A stretch of 64,000 nucleotides of DNA from Trichobilharzia regenti (lineage: Eukaryota > Platyhelminthes > Trematoda > Strigeidida > Schistosomatidae): the NCBI GenBank assembly GCA_944472135.2, contig OX235267.1:23047452-23111451 (forward strand), given 5' to 3'. Position 1 is the stretch's first letter. Each line of letters begins with the position of its first letter. Shown in pieces: positions 35,642-47,378 of the stretch. Below the pieces are notes generated by a model. It was not told the DNA's origin. It worked only from the letters and a program-made list of their open reading frames with translations, and searched no databases. A program made the position numbers and the translations under genes.

Positions 35642-38600
35642 TTTTTAAGAAGTTATATCCGGTGAAGGAATTGAATTATATGTGTTAATGCATAAAATAA
35701 TAGTAGTATGAAATGCAATTAAAATACTTGTGATTATAGTCATAGTTAAATGTCAAGTAGAAAAACAATTAGTGTCATATATCGAATATTGCATAGAGGA
35801 CATCATCAAACTAAAACCCTACGAAACCAAAACTTGAAAATAATTCATCGGATGCAGAGAACTTAGAAGAGCTGTGCAATTATAGGACTAGTAGACAAAT
35901 CGAATAAAATAAAAACGTTGCGTAATATTGTATAAAATTTTATAACATAGAAGTTGACGTTGCAAAACAAGATTGATTTAGAATGACAAGTGAAACAAGT
36001 GAAATAATACCGGGAACAGTTCAAAGGGAGAATAGTAATTGACGTATTAAAAGAAGAGTATACAAAGTGAATAGACAAAATGAAAAATTCTGCTAGAGCC
36101 AAAATATGATTAGGGATTACTATACTTTAGCATAGAGGGATTAAGACCATGAAAATTCGAGGGTTTTAACAAACTTTTTCTGTAAACAGAGATCTGGCTT
36201 TTCTGTTTCGATAGCCAAAGTTGCAGCAACACCTGATGGTATCCATCCTTGGAAAAAATATCCTTCAGAGCCTGTATTTTATGCTCACTTTTATTGTCAC
36301 TTCCAATGACTTCGTGCTCCATTGAACAGTGTTCTGGTAAAGTTCTTTTTCTACTGGATCAAAAGAGAACTATTGTAATGTATGCAAAATCCTGTCCATG
36401 AAGACTTTCTAAATAGAGCTCTTTTTATTGCGCCATCTGTCCTATTGACTAGAAAAACGTCTAGGAATTTAACAGTACAAATTTCCTCGTGTTCCATTAG
36501 GAGATAAGGATTCGGATGCCATGAGCTGAATTCCATCATTCCATCTACATCAGTTGATCTGCGCTCACCGACACTAAAAATATCTAGACAAATCAATAAA
36601 AAGGCGTAATTTATCTGAATTGTGTAATGTATTTCCGCAACACATTTCGATCTATTTGATCGAACACGGATATGTTATAAAAATATATTTGAAATTAATA
36701 AAGAGTTAAGAGGTGAGAAAATAGAATTAAGTGAAGTTGAAAGGACATATTGAAGGTCAAAAAACAATGAAGATCACTAAACCAAATAGCAAAGGAATGA
36801 GTGCATCTGCTATGGTATCAAAACAAAGTTTACCAAGGAACTTTTGGTATGATGACGAATTGTTTTTAAACGCATAAAAATGGTTTAAGCTTTCTAATTG
36901 CTCGGGCTTCCACAAACTTTAGGATACGCCCCAAACACGTTTTATAGATAGGTTTAAAAGATGTGTTAACGTCAATTTTATGTCCTGTCACTATATTATG
37001 TTTCGCAATAGAGGAGCTAGGTCTCCTTTTCTCTCCACTAACAGGTTCTGAAGATTCAATTTGCTTCTGGAGCCATTTAGGAATATGCTCTGAAGCCCTT
37101 ACGTGCAGAGATCGATGAGTCCTCCATATGAATGTGTGTTCACACGTACATTCAGAATAGTAAATACTTTAGGATGTGACATCATTTTTGTCATGTTCAC
37201 AGTAAGGTAAGGTGAATTTATCATTATTAGTATAGGTCTCAAGGGCCCACCTGGTTTGTGCATTTTAATACACCCGTGTAGTTTCGGGATCTGTTCCTAT
37301 CTTGGTTCTCTATCAATGCATTTCTTTCTGAAAACTTTCCGTAAATGCTGCACAATTTTCCTTTCCGTGGATACTGTTTGATCTTTTACACGACTATTCC
37401 TTCTGAATTTAGATTCATCAGAGACATTTTAAATCATTTTTTCGATATATTCTATCTTATTCATCAGTACGATACTTCGACCTTTTCCAGATTGTAAAAT
37501 GATAACACTGTGTTCTTGGAGTTTGTGTAAAGATCACCAGTGTTCTTTGGTCGGCGTGATTCGAAATTGATGAGCAGTATCAGCCATCTTTGATTTTGAC
37601 CTACTTTCGCCGTCACATGATTCAATTCTTGATATACTTAACTTCTTTCTGTAACGACTGTTTATTTTTCTATGTGATATGATTGAAGCGTGATGCATTT
37701 TATCTTAATCCTAATGTCTCACACTCCCTTCCCATTATCTACGTGAACATAACCTGGAAAACATTCACACATGTTGTTTCGCATGAGCAATTCAATCAAT
37801 CTTATCAATCTTATGTCTCCCGATGTATTTCAAATAGTATGCGTATACATATATATATGTCCCTGTGCGTTGAGTATTCAACCGTAGTTTTCTACTGAAA
37901 TTTGATGAACTCATTGAATTTTTTAATCCATTATCCATTATTGCTTTTTTTTAAGTTGGTAGTATGGCGTTTTTTTATGACACTCTTGTTTTGATTTCAG
38001 AATATTGTGATGTCGACATTTTGTGGCATGGCAACAATGTGTTTTGAAGGGAAATGGTGTTTGATTTCACTTGCATTGGCTACAGTGTTTGCCGCTTTAG
38101 TATTTCTTGCAGCCATATTTTCGAAGTCATTCACACCGCTAAACTATAAATTCTTTTTCATCAGTTTGGCATTACTGGGATTATATTCTATTATGTTTAT
38201 TATTTTCGGAGCGATTCAGTTTCATTTGAAGGTATTTATACTTTTAAAACATGTTTCCTCCCACTTGGAGATTTTCATTATCTAGAAAAAAATATTAATC
38301 GAGGTAATTTGGCACATTACAAGTGTGTAAATCGGGAACAAGTAGAATAAATCAGAAAAGTCAAATCACTATAATTTTCATAGTCTGTGCAAGAGTCATT
38401 TCACCATTTGTCAAACGTCTTCTGATATTCTGCAAGCAGTTCCATTTTAGAATACTGTCAAACAAGTATTTTTATTCCATGTTCATTTTCAGCAGTGAAA
38501 TTCGTATTTGAATTTTACAAAGTGATTATTTGCTGACTGTGTTCTATTCACGCGTCTCTACCTCTAACCAGTTTCTACTTCTTATCTCTTTACAGATAAC

Positions 38601-40561
38601 CACTAAATTGTTGGCTGGATTTGTAATCCCTGCACTGGCGACAGTAAGTTACTGTGACTTAACGTAACCAATGATTCACATTAACTCATCTATAATGTTT
38701 TTAACTCTAATGTAATGGAAAGTCATAACTTATTCATCAATCGGTGAAAACAGCATCGAAATAGAAAAAACATTCATCTTGGAGCTAAATAAGCAAAAAT
38801 ATGTGGGTCTTTGAAACAAATCAATCTTCATTTCTGAATATCCTGTGAGATCTTTAACTGATGCAAACTGGTGACAGTTGAATAAATTGCTGATTGTAGA
38901 CTAAAGATTCCAAAGTAAATAAGAATATTCTAAATTGTGCATTTCCCGGTAATATAAATGAAAGATGCAACTACAAGTGTCATCAATGCATGTTGTCTTG
39001 AATGTTAATTCGAACAAGTTCGCCCTCTAAATAAGTGAGAAAGCAACTGAAGTGAATCAACAGGATTCAGTAATTTGACTTGAACACTAAATCCCGACTA
39101 GATAACTTGCTTGCGGCTTTTCATGATATCACCAGTGGCAGCCAGAGCCCTAGTGTAGTGAGAACCAATTTCATCCAGGATCATTACAGAGACAGTCAAC
39201 TCAAAAGGAAGGAAGAAGACAATGATCTAGTGCCATGAGCAATGCTATAAACAACGCGGAACAAGGGAAGACAGGAGATTTTGACAGACAAAAACAAACA
39301 TGACATAGAAATCCTTATGGACTGCATGACAGCCAGCCACACTGGCAACAGACAATACAGGAAAAGAACTCATCATGGGTCCGTAGGCTCTGTCTAAGAG
39401 AAATGACAGACAGTGGAGAACGTTTTGCAGAATTCTGTGTCTTAAATGATTGAGTCATCGGGTGCTTGTGTACAAAGAGGAGGATATACACAAGAAAACA
39501 CGGACTTAGCCTGACGTGTGCTCGTCAGCACACCAAAAACCAGATAGATTTCACCTCAATCTCAAGGAAGTGGAGACGCAGCTGGTATGCTGGACACGCA
39601 AATCCAGAAGGGGAGAAGATTTAGGCTCAGACCATAAATGAAGGAAACTTCAAGATGAAGCTGAAATCCTTCGGATCAGTTACATATGTCTAGGCATCAC
39701 TGCTACTGTTGACTAACTTGTTTCAGTCATTTTTACAGTGTGATCAATAAACTGTGCAAATTGCATTGACGTCTGATGTTTGGAAGCAGTGCAGTACTGA
39801 CAGGGATATCGCCTTTGTGTCAAACACGGTGCGAGGGGAAATTGAAAATCTGAGTCTTCATTCCCGTTGTGGGTGCGGTTACACTGTATTGACGAATGTG
39901 AACAAACTCGAAAACAACTTCGAGGTCATACTGTTAAATGCCTGCAAATACCTAGAAGACGAAGTAGGTGATATTAGAAAGTCACAAATAATCCAACTTT
40001 ATTAGGCGCTTCACACATAATAATAAATTGAAATGTAATACTGAGTCAATGAAATAGACATAGTGTGCATCATAACTGTTAGTGAATTTTGCCAGTTCCG
40101 GAGAACAGACTTTTAGCAGCTTTATTAGTGGCGTTCTCATTACCAAGACTACCTGCACAACTCGACGAAGGTTTATCCAATCACCAAGACACCTTGCTTG
40201 AGTACTAAACAATATGTATGCATAAAATAAGACATAGAGTAGAGGAACCTAAGGAATTCTATGTAAAGCAATAATGTGAGTTTGCAAGCAGTTTATCTCA
40301 GCTGAATGGCATACTATACTAACTACATGGTTTAGTCATTTTTCCCTATTTAAACGTACATTAATTCCCTGCTTATGTGTTTCAAACTGTTCGGTGTTTC
40401 AGTTAATTTATACATTCGTAAAATTGATATGGGACGCAAAATCAACAACAGGTGGAAGCATTTACTTTGGAAGCTTGACATTCTTGATGATAGCAGTCTC
40501 GTTTGTTGCTTTCTTGATTATGTTCCCTCCCAATGAAAAAAAATGTTATATGTCTGATTAA
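33663..40561 (+). CDS. Small multi-pass membrane protein, six exons, ~193 residues; family not recognised
   Basis: Exons by splice sites and phase: 33,663-33,674 (MNEK, donor gtgagg), 33,720-33,787, 33,919-33,982, 38,001-38,231, 38,596-38,643 and 40,403-40,561 (TAA). All boundaries are GT/AG and the reading frame passes every junction without a stop. Hydrophobic segments lie at about residues 5-42 (one long or two short helices), 67-88, 99-121, 128-151 and 163-182, with a short hydrophilic tail (PPNEKKCYMSD). The region between the first and second segments has cysteines near 56, 62 and 68. This suggests a four- or five-pass membrane protein. Intron sizes rise from 45 bp to ~4 kb along the gene, a pattern known in schistosomes. 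A paralogue's last exon is at 1-70, which supports the last exon. The first exon is the least certain part. Confidence 0.72.
34468..34497. repeat. (TA)n microsatellite
   Basis: An uninterrupted TA run of about 14 repeats within intron 3 of the membrane protein gene. A second, longer TA run lies at ~35,598-35,639. Confidence 0.9.
34604..34917 (-). pseudogene. Penelope-like element, 3' end of the coding region plus tail
   Basis: On the minus strand the frame reads MLAITEACAIGVYKSCHCVQKK, which is the block that closes the GIY-YIG protein of Penelope-like elements (compare LHIAEAMGI at 13.85 kb and EALTICIEKPELCVQKK at 11.5 kb). An AT-rich non-coding tail follows. The 5' side is cut off at a GTTT run (34,918-34,948). 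It sits in intron 3, antisense to the host gene, and may be the far end of the PLE at 36.1-37.6 kb. Confidence 0.6.
34918..34948. repeat. (GTTT)n microsatellite
   Basis: About seven GTTT repeats immediately next to the PLE fragment on its 5' side. Confidence 0.9.
35339..35457. mobile_element. Miniature fold-back copy of the 400-bp ribozyme element with a 14-bp target-site duplication
   Basis: Bases 35,339-35,388 are the antisense of the tail ('catcatgagctgacattgg'). Bases 35,389-35,457 are the sense tail running to 'caacacttga'. The two lie head to head, and no ribozyme or promoter remains. The sequence atagacagatttat stands on both sides, at 35,325-35,338 and 35,458-35,471, without a mismatch. 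The break point lies within about 20 nt of the place where the giant array turns. One outer end stops near 'aaatcct' and the other runs to 'acttga', the same asymmetry as the array. Confidence 0.88.
35598..35639. repeat. (TA)n microsatellite
   Basis: A TA run of about 20 repeats inside intron 3 of the membrane protein gene. Confidence 0.9.
35797..35844 (+). mobile_element. Short 3' tail fragment of the 400-bp ribozyme element
   Basis: The phrases 'catcaaactaaaacccta' and 'cgaaaccaaaacttgaaaa' match the last ~45 bases of the element. It is a heavily 5'-truncated copy. Confidence 0.6.
36110..37600 (-). pseudogene. Penelope-like element reverse transcriptase fragment
   Basis: Minus-strand pieces match Penelope-type RT in the expected order. 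First comes GRSIVLMNKIEYIEKM (~37,460). KLHGCIKMHKPGGPLRPI follows near 37,230, ending at the INSPY block; this is the typical 'GLPKVHKPGxPLRPI' motif. Later comes FLDVFLVNRTDGAIKRALF with RKSSWTGFCIHYNSS, the 'RKPTWTGxYTHFxS' motif near 36,390. The linker QALKDIFSKDGYH near 36,270 follows. Stops and frameshifts interrupt all of it. It is embedded antisense in the 4-kb intron of the membrane protein gene and accounts for much of that intron's length. Confidence 0.82.
39100..39650 (+). pseudogene. RTE-clade LINE endonuclease fragment
   Basis: Broken plus-strand frames carry the RTE endonuclease blocks in order: DIEILMDCMTASHTGN (the GDMNAKVGxDN region), YRKRTHHGSVGS, a degenerate cysteine/phenylalanine block, and SRKWRRSWYAG near 39,565. 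Stops are frequent. It lies in the last intron of the membrane protein gene. Confidence 0.7.
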
Positions 40562-40811
40562 ACCGGAAATTTATGCATAATTTGCAGAATTCAAGCCTTT
40601 TACTCATAACGAACATACCACTTGATCAATGTTACAAGCTATCAACAGACTATTGTTCATTGACTTAAAAAATACAACTTTTTCTTCAGTATTCATATTT
40701 TGGACAGAACTTATACATGTAACAATATTTGACAAAGATACAGAATACCGACTGAAGGGAAACCCATGCAACATTGGCATTCAAACGATCAGTTGCATTA
40801 ATTCAACAAGT

Positions 40812-40890
40812 GTATATAATAATAATAATTTTTCCTTCACGTTCCCAGTAGAGCATAGGGCTTCAAGCTAGTGTGCCACTGACGCACAAT
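40812..40890 (-). mobile_element. ~80-bp truncated SINE/LINE tail with a 13-bp target-site duplication
   Basis: The minus strand reads as the RTE-type tail: 'gaagccctatgctctactgg' and then an A-rich end (+ strand 40,819-40,870). The flanks are aattcaacaagtg (40,799-40,811) and aattcgacaagtg (40,891-40,903), one mismatch in 13. Copy A of the segmental duplication has no insert at the matching place near 330. Confidence 0.75.
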
Positions 40891-42559
40891 TCGACAAGTG
40901 AAGAAGAAAAAACGTAACAGAGTTAGGAATTTATTATAAAAGGAGAAAGTTATAGAGGAAGTATTCTGTGCCAATTTTGAAGGTAGCTGATGTGTCGGTC
41001 TTTCATTTAACCCACTATTTCATGAGAAATTTATGATTATTCTATAGAGTAATATGGGGTCCAGCAGATGGACGTGACTCATGGAAACGTAGAATAAATG
41101 TGACTTAATCATTATTCATTGGAAGTGAAAGTATACATGTGAAAGCGACGCTCATTCTCAGTTGAAGATAATGAAAATTACTAAACTATGAAGAGGGAAA
41201 CCGATTAAATATGGGATAGCACTATTGTCATCAATGTCATCAATGCGAACCAAATTACTGAAGAATAGCTGCAGTCTTCCCTGTGAATTTCACAGAACTT
41301 TGAAATTCAACCCTTAACAAACCAAATTCACCAGCTTTGGCGGATGTCACATCAATTTCTTCACTACATATCCGATTAATTTATGAATATCTGCAGAAAA
41401 TAGAATGTTCACACGTAGTTATGTGAATAAATGTGAATTACTGTCGCCATAGATCGTGTACTTTTTTATTTACGTTGTGCTCTTCATATGAAGTGGGTCT
41501 AGGTTACGGCTGTTAGTCCGCAATCAACCTTCCTTTTTTCACCAGGCTTATGACTGACTAGGTAAATGAGATGTTAATAAATAGAATAGCAGTGGCTGTT
41601 GTCATGGGTGCTTCACTTGGAAATTCTAAGTGTACTCATTGCATGAAGTTGAAATAATGATGTATCTGTCCACGTCGTCGTGTGTGAATAGTCTGTCTAA
41701 ACGAAACAAAAAAATCCGATGACTTGAAAAAATCAATTAGCCATATTGCAAAGTAAGTTTTTGAAGTGGTTATATTCGCTGATCTGGCAGTTTATTTACG
41801 TGGCTTTCATTGTCTAGAGAGAGAACAAATTCAATTCATATTTCTGTCTAAAGTTAAAGAAAGGTCAAACTATCCACATGAGCTACAAATCTTCTGCATT
41901 ACATGTACATTGTGCGATAACATGAAACTTCAAATGGCTGATAATACTTCGCGGAATGCATGTAGAAACTCACTCAGGTTCGTTAACATGTAACTGTATA
42001 CTGTTACTGAAATCATCCGGATATGGATGATTTCGTCTTGTACGCTTATTATAAGGTTGGAAAATAATTTTATCTATGATGTAGCATAAGCTTATCCTAC
42101 CAGCCCTTGTTAGTTTGTTTTACACGAGTTAAATGACATCTGAATTAACTAGATTAAGACGTAGACGACAATTTGATGGATAAGCTTTCAGCAGTCAGGC
42201 ATGAAATGAGGTGAAGCTTTGCTTACACACAAATATGAATAAACGGGAACTGCGAGTGAAGTAGTATTTCAGTATCCATTCCCCCATATGAAACAGACTT
42301 GAATAAGTAGTTTTATCAAGAGAAAAATTAATTAGTATATCCGTGTGATTTGCAAACGATATTCAATTTTCAACTGAAACCAAACAGATCTAGATCTAAA
42401 TATTTCCGCATTGTTGGTGGCATATCGGTTAGACAGGTTGGTTCCTCTGATCATACAGGCTTATTTCAACATCCTGTAATATGAATTGAATTGAAATTTA
42501 ATGACATCTGGCAAACAATAGAAGGAACGCTATTATAAAAGATAATGAGTGTCCCACTG

Positions 42560-45500
42560 AATGTGACCTTGGCGGCCTGATTGACACCTGGGCTACTTTT
42601 CCGTACATATTGCATGTAATACATCATGTTTTCATTCCTAATTTTAATAAAATATGATCACAAATCGCATAAAATACAGTAATTCATTCATTAAACGTTT
42701 TAAACCATATGACTTTCATGCATCTAATAAATCTAAGAGAAAACATCACGCTGGCTGGCAGCGTGCACTTAAACAGACACCTTTATATCGTACAACCATT
42801 CCTGTTATTGTCACTTCAAACTGCCGTTCACTTCCCAACAAAATTATGCATCTCCAGTCTCTCTTATCATCTGATACTTATCACAATACGGCGATTGTTG
42901 CATTACAAGAAACATGGCTCCATGAACTCTATGATGACAATCTGGTTTCCCTAAATGGTTTTACATTGTTTAGACAAGATCGACTATGCTCCAGAAAGAA
43001 AAGAGGTGGAGGTGTTGCAACTTTCATTCATTCTCAATGGTCAACTTCAAATAATGTATGTTTTTCTTACTCTAATGACTTTATTGATTGTATAACGGTC
43101 AAATGCCGCCCGAAACACTTATCCAAGTTTAAATACGTCTTCATCTCTAACATTTATGTTACTCCTGGCTGTTCTGCATCTGATCTATCTGATTTTGCTG
43201 ATGAATTCACTGAATTCGCCGTTACACATCTTGAAAACTCTTTATCAGTTGTCACAGGAGATTTTAACTGCTGTGATTGTTCTTTCCTCGTATCATTAGG
43301 TCATGCCAATATTGTTAAATTCCCTACTCGACTTGATAAAACTCTTGACCTAGTGTTCATTAATGATGAGGAAATATATGAAGTACGCAGACGTGCTCCT
43401 ATCATGAACTCAGATCATTGTATTATTCGGATATTACCTAAGATATACAGCAGATCTCACTTTAATATCTTCTCAAATCTGTCCAAAAAAACACAGCAAA
43501 GGTGTTACTCACAAGAAAATATGCTCAAACTAAGATGTATGCTAAATGACACTAACTGGGAACTTTTCAACGAACACAAACTGGATGATACTATTTCCAA
43601 TTTGACTGACTATCTTAAATTCTGTCTTGATATATGCTGTCCAAAACAGATAATTTTCAAAAGAATGGATCGTTTTTCTTCCCCTCATCTCAAAAAACTT
43701 CGTAGAGAAAAAGAGAAGCTGTACAAGACAAAGAATAAATCTGGTCTTAAGAAGATAAACACCCAAATTAAATCTGAAATCAAGAGACTAAACAACATTT
43801 ATAATCAAACAATACTATCTTGTAAAACCTCAGAAAACATATGGAAGCTTTTTAGAGAAATTACTGGTTGTGGTAAGCATAATAATTTTGCCTCTTCTAT
43901 TGATGTAAATACTCTCAATAGATCTTTCATCCGCCCTCCAAATGTCCTTCTGCCTTCAATTTAACTAATAACACGACCAGTGACTTTCATCGTTTCAATA
44001 CTTCTGATGTTCTTAAATGTTTGAAATCTCTTAAACCTTCCCAGAGTCTAGGCCCTGATGGTATACCTGCCATTGTTTTAAAGAAATGTGCTGATATTTT
44101 AAGTAACCCACTTACAAGCATTTTCAATACTTCTTTTTCTAATAATAATGTACCTTCTCTGTGGAAAGATATTAAAATCATCCCTGTACCCAAGTCTGGT
44201 TCTGGAGATAGTGTTAAGTTTAGACCAATTGCCATTACCTCTCCTTTTTGAAACTGATGGAGAAATTACTGTTACAAAAACTCATTCCCTCCCTAAGCTT
44301 CTCAAACGATCCAAAGCAGTTTGCTTACAAACAGGGTAGAAGTACTTTGGATGCTGCTGCTGTGTTTCATCACAACATTGTATCCTCCTTAGACAAAGGG
44401 GCCAAGTATGTCCGTTGTACTTTCCTTGATTACACATCTGCTTTTGACTCTGTACCTAGAGGCCTTTTGTTAAACAAGCTTAGCCTTACACAAACTGAGT
44501 CCTGGGCTATCAACTGGCTGCACTCTTACTTCTCCAATAGGATGCAGTACACGGTATATAATGGTGTAGCTTCCTCTCCTTTGCTTACTGAAGCTGGTGT
44601 TCCTCAGGGTGCTGTTCTCTCGCCGTTTCTCTTTTCCTTCTTCTTACATGACTTACCTCTCTCAGACGAAATCAACTTCGTCAAATATGCAGATGACCTG
44701 ACTGTTTCGCTTCCCGTTAAGTCTCAGTCAGACTGCTTCAAATTAAATAGCTTCCTGTCGGACATCAGTCAGTGGTCTAAACTAAATGGCCTAACGCTGA
44801 ATCCCTCAAAATGCCAGACTGTCGACTTCTCCTTTAGGCATAAACGAGATCTACAAACACTAGTAAGCACTCATGATGTCTGTAGAATTGAGGGGACTAT
44901 AATTGAAACAAAGTCTAATGCAAAATACCTCGGATTAGTTATATCTTCCGACCTTACTTGGTCATCTCATATCCAAATGATTTCCAAGAAAGTGTTTCGT
45001 CTAACCTACTACATTAAGAAACTCAGACTAACTGGAGTCCCTCAACCTCTGCTTTCACAATTTGTCAACTCTCGTATCCTACCTATTCTACTTTACTGTT
45101 CCCCGTTAGTCTTTCCTGGGTTACTGAAAAAGGATTATACCATCCTGAGAAGGATGTTGAAGGTAGTTAGTAGGACTAGCGGTGTAAAACTCAGTCAGCT
45201 CGTCACAACATTAGTGGATAAGCATCTGAATACATGTGAGAAATGGTCTAAAACCATACTCTCTGACCCCCAACACCCCCTCTATTCCCAACTCTCTCCT
45301 TGCATCTCATCAGGTAGAACCAGAAATCAGTACAAAATAATATATGCTCGTACAACCAAGTATAGGAACTCAACGATACCATATTTGGCCCGTGTTCTAA
45401 GTGACAGAGACAATGTTAGGCGTGAAACCTATGACTTGCTTTGTTGTTAATAACATAATTTTGGCCCTTGTTATTTCCCCCTTATACTCTCTTATTTGTA

Positions 45501-46242
45501 CTCTATAGTGAACAACCTTCTTAAACATACTTAGCTGCTTAAAATTATTATCATTGGCTTACTTTTTTTGTACTTTACTGTATTCCTTCTTTTGTATATC
45601 TACTGGGTCCGACTATATTATCACTATGATTATTACAAAATTGTCCTGTCATTAACCATCATGTAACATTAGTTTTGTGGTTGTTCTTTGTTCGGCACTA
45701 TTTAACTGACAATCTTGTTTGTTATTGCCACTATCACCATCTTAAAAAATTTTGTATTATGCATGATTCCTCACACTACCACTACAAACAACCGCATTAG
45801 TGCTGACAATAAAAAAACATAACCTGAAATGTTTATTTTATGATTGTTCAGTGTTGTTCAATCAAATTAACTGATCATCTTGGCTATAAACATTCTTAAG
45901 AACATCTCATAATTTCTTGTATGATTATAGCTGTTACTGTCCACCACGCATACATATATCATAGCTTCCACTAACCAATACTGAAATATTTTTTCATTAT
46001 TTGTGTTTATCTTCCTTTCTACTTGGCATTTTTATTTGCATTTTTTTCTTTTGTTTTTTTGTTATTTCTGTGTTTCTTTTTCGGTTTCTTTGTTGTGTTT
46101 TTTATATATTTTATTTTTTTTGTAATACTCCTCTTAAATGTACGATGAAATTAGATGCAATATTGTAGATATGTGCTGAAAATTCCACACTGTATCACAA
46201 GTACTTTTTGTGGAATAAAGCGAAATTGTTATGTTATGTTAA
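42560..46242 (+). mobile_element. CR1-like non-LTR retrotransposon, near full length
   Basis: A complete endonuclease-to-RT coding stretch (42,654-45,450) is followed by an ~790-bp AT-rich 3' UTR. It ends at 'tggaataaagcgaaattg' and a short TTATG repeat (46,212-46,240). The insert separates sequence that is continuous in copy A of the segmental duplication near position 1,425. The 3' end 'gtgctgaaaattccacactg' is shared with the minus-strand LINEs at 50.4 and 61.0 kb. No clear target-site duplication was found. Confidence 0.88.
42654..45450 (+). pseudogene. CR1-like LINE polyprotein: endonuclease plus reverse transcriptase, two frameshifts
   Basis: Frame 1 (42,654-43,964) holds an exonuclease-endonuclease-phosphatase-type nicking domain: VIVTSNCRSLPNK, ALQETWL, TGDFN and MNSDHCIIR give the Asn, Glu, Asp/Asn and His residues of that fold. 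A basic linker follows. The frame is lost at ~43,960. A second frame (to ~44,250) holds SLKPSQSLGPDGIPAIVL and FRPIAITSPF, the start of the RT. A third frame (44,248-45,450) carries LDYTSAFDSVPRGLL, GVPQGAVLSPFLFS and YADDLTVSLP, the RT palm with the catalytic YADD, then the thumb and C-terminal region. Only two small indels break it, so the insertion is fairly young. The copy at 50.8 kb shows the same region as one frame. Confidence 0.9.
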
Positions 46243-47190
46243 ATTTTTTCGCTGCCCAAAGTACAATTTCATGTAAACGCATGAAACAAACAGGAGACAG
46301 ATAAAAACATGGTAAATTTGAGACTGCCACACCCTGAAGTGCACTCCAATATTTTTTATCGCCTCAAAATAATGTGACGTGTGTAACAATATTCTGGTGA
46401 GAACTGGCTGTTAGTCAAAATTGGTGGACATTAATTTATGTCAATGTTTATGTCCCCACTATTGGTCCTGAGAAAAATGAGAACAAAGGCTTCGCGTAGG
46501 CGGATACAGTTAACATATAGATGATCTGACATTCAAGAAACGGCCACAAAGAAATGCAAGGTTAACTTTCTGTGAGAAACAACTAATCAGAAAACTGTGT
46601 TTTTTTGCTAACAGTAATCTATAATATGTTCATGAAAATCTATAAATATGTGTTGATTTCCATAATAAACGATCTGTTGCCTGGCCCTTGTCTTCTGTTG
46701 TTACAATATTATACCGCATTCATTCACATTATCTTAATCATATCAATGGACAGTTTCAAACAGGATGAGAATGAGGAAATTTTGTCAAAGGCATGTATCT
46801 GAGGTCGACATCGTGTACTGACAAAACCATAAGTCACATCTGGACAGTTAGGCAATATTTTCAAGTTTCTTCGCTTATACAACTCCATGAGTTTAACTTT
46901 GGAACAAAAAGTAAAATTAGTCTATGTAATCATCATCTTAGTTCAAGACATACATCACACGAGATTTAAACGTCTTGGCTCAATGATACACGTGGATTGA
47001 GAAAGTCAGATTTCGGAAACTTGTAAGCATGCTGAAATGAAACGATTTTCAGATTATCAAAAACATGAGGGATGACAGATGACGCATTTGAATTCATTAA
47101 ACTCTCATCATTTTCAAGGAAAACAACATCAACTTTAAAGTCCAACACGACTGACAACTCATTTTGTCTTACCTCAATATTTCTTTTTGA
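46243..47190. other. Duplicated flank with an unassigned ~300-bp insertion
   Basis: This continues copy B of the duplication. Between ~46,395 and ~46,690 there is sequence missing from copy A ('gtgagaactggctgttag' onward) that could be another small mobile element. It has no tRNA-like boxes or coding motif. Confidence 0.45.
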
Positions 47191-47194
47191 TTAC

Positions 47195-47378
47195 AGCTTG
47201 ATTCCGCACTGTTTTTTCGGTACAAGTATGGAATTTTCAGCGTTTGATATCGGTAGCCCAAATTTTCCAGCCCGACCACAGATATCGGGCGTGCGTCGGC
47301 AGGGGATCGAACCTCGGACCATGTGTATGGTCAGCGAGAGTCTTAACCACAGTGTCACCCACGCTATGTAGCTATGTA
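47195..47378 (-). mobile_element. tRNA-headed SINE with a CR1-type 3' tail
   Basis: On the minus strand an A-box-like 'gtgacactgtggttaaga' (~47,360) and a B box 'ggttcgatcc' (~47,310) form a tRNA-like head related to that of the SINE at 6.36 kb. The tail, 'gctgaaaattccatacttgt' near 47,230, matches the 3' end of the CR1-like LINEs here (61,050-61,065 in reverse). The SINE is absent from the matching place in copy A near 1,915. Confidence 0.8.
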
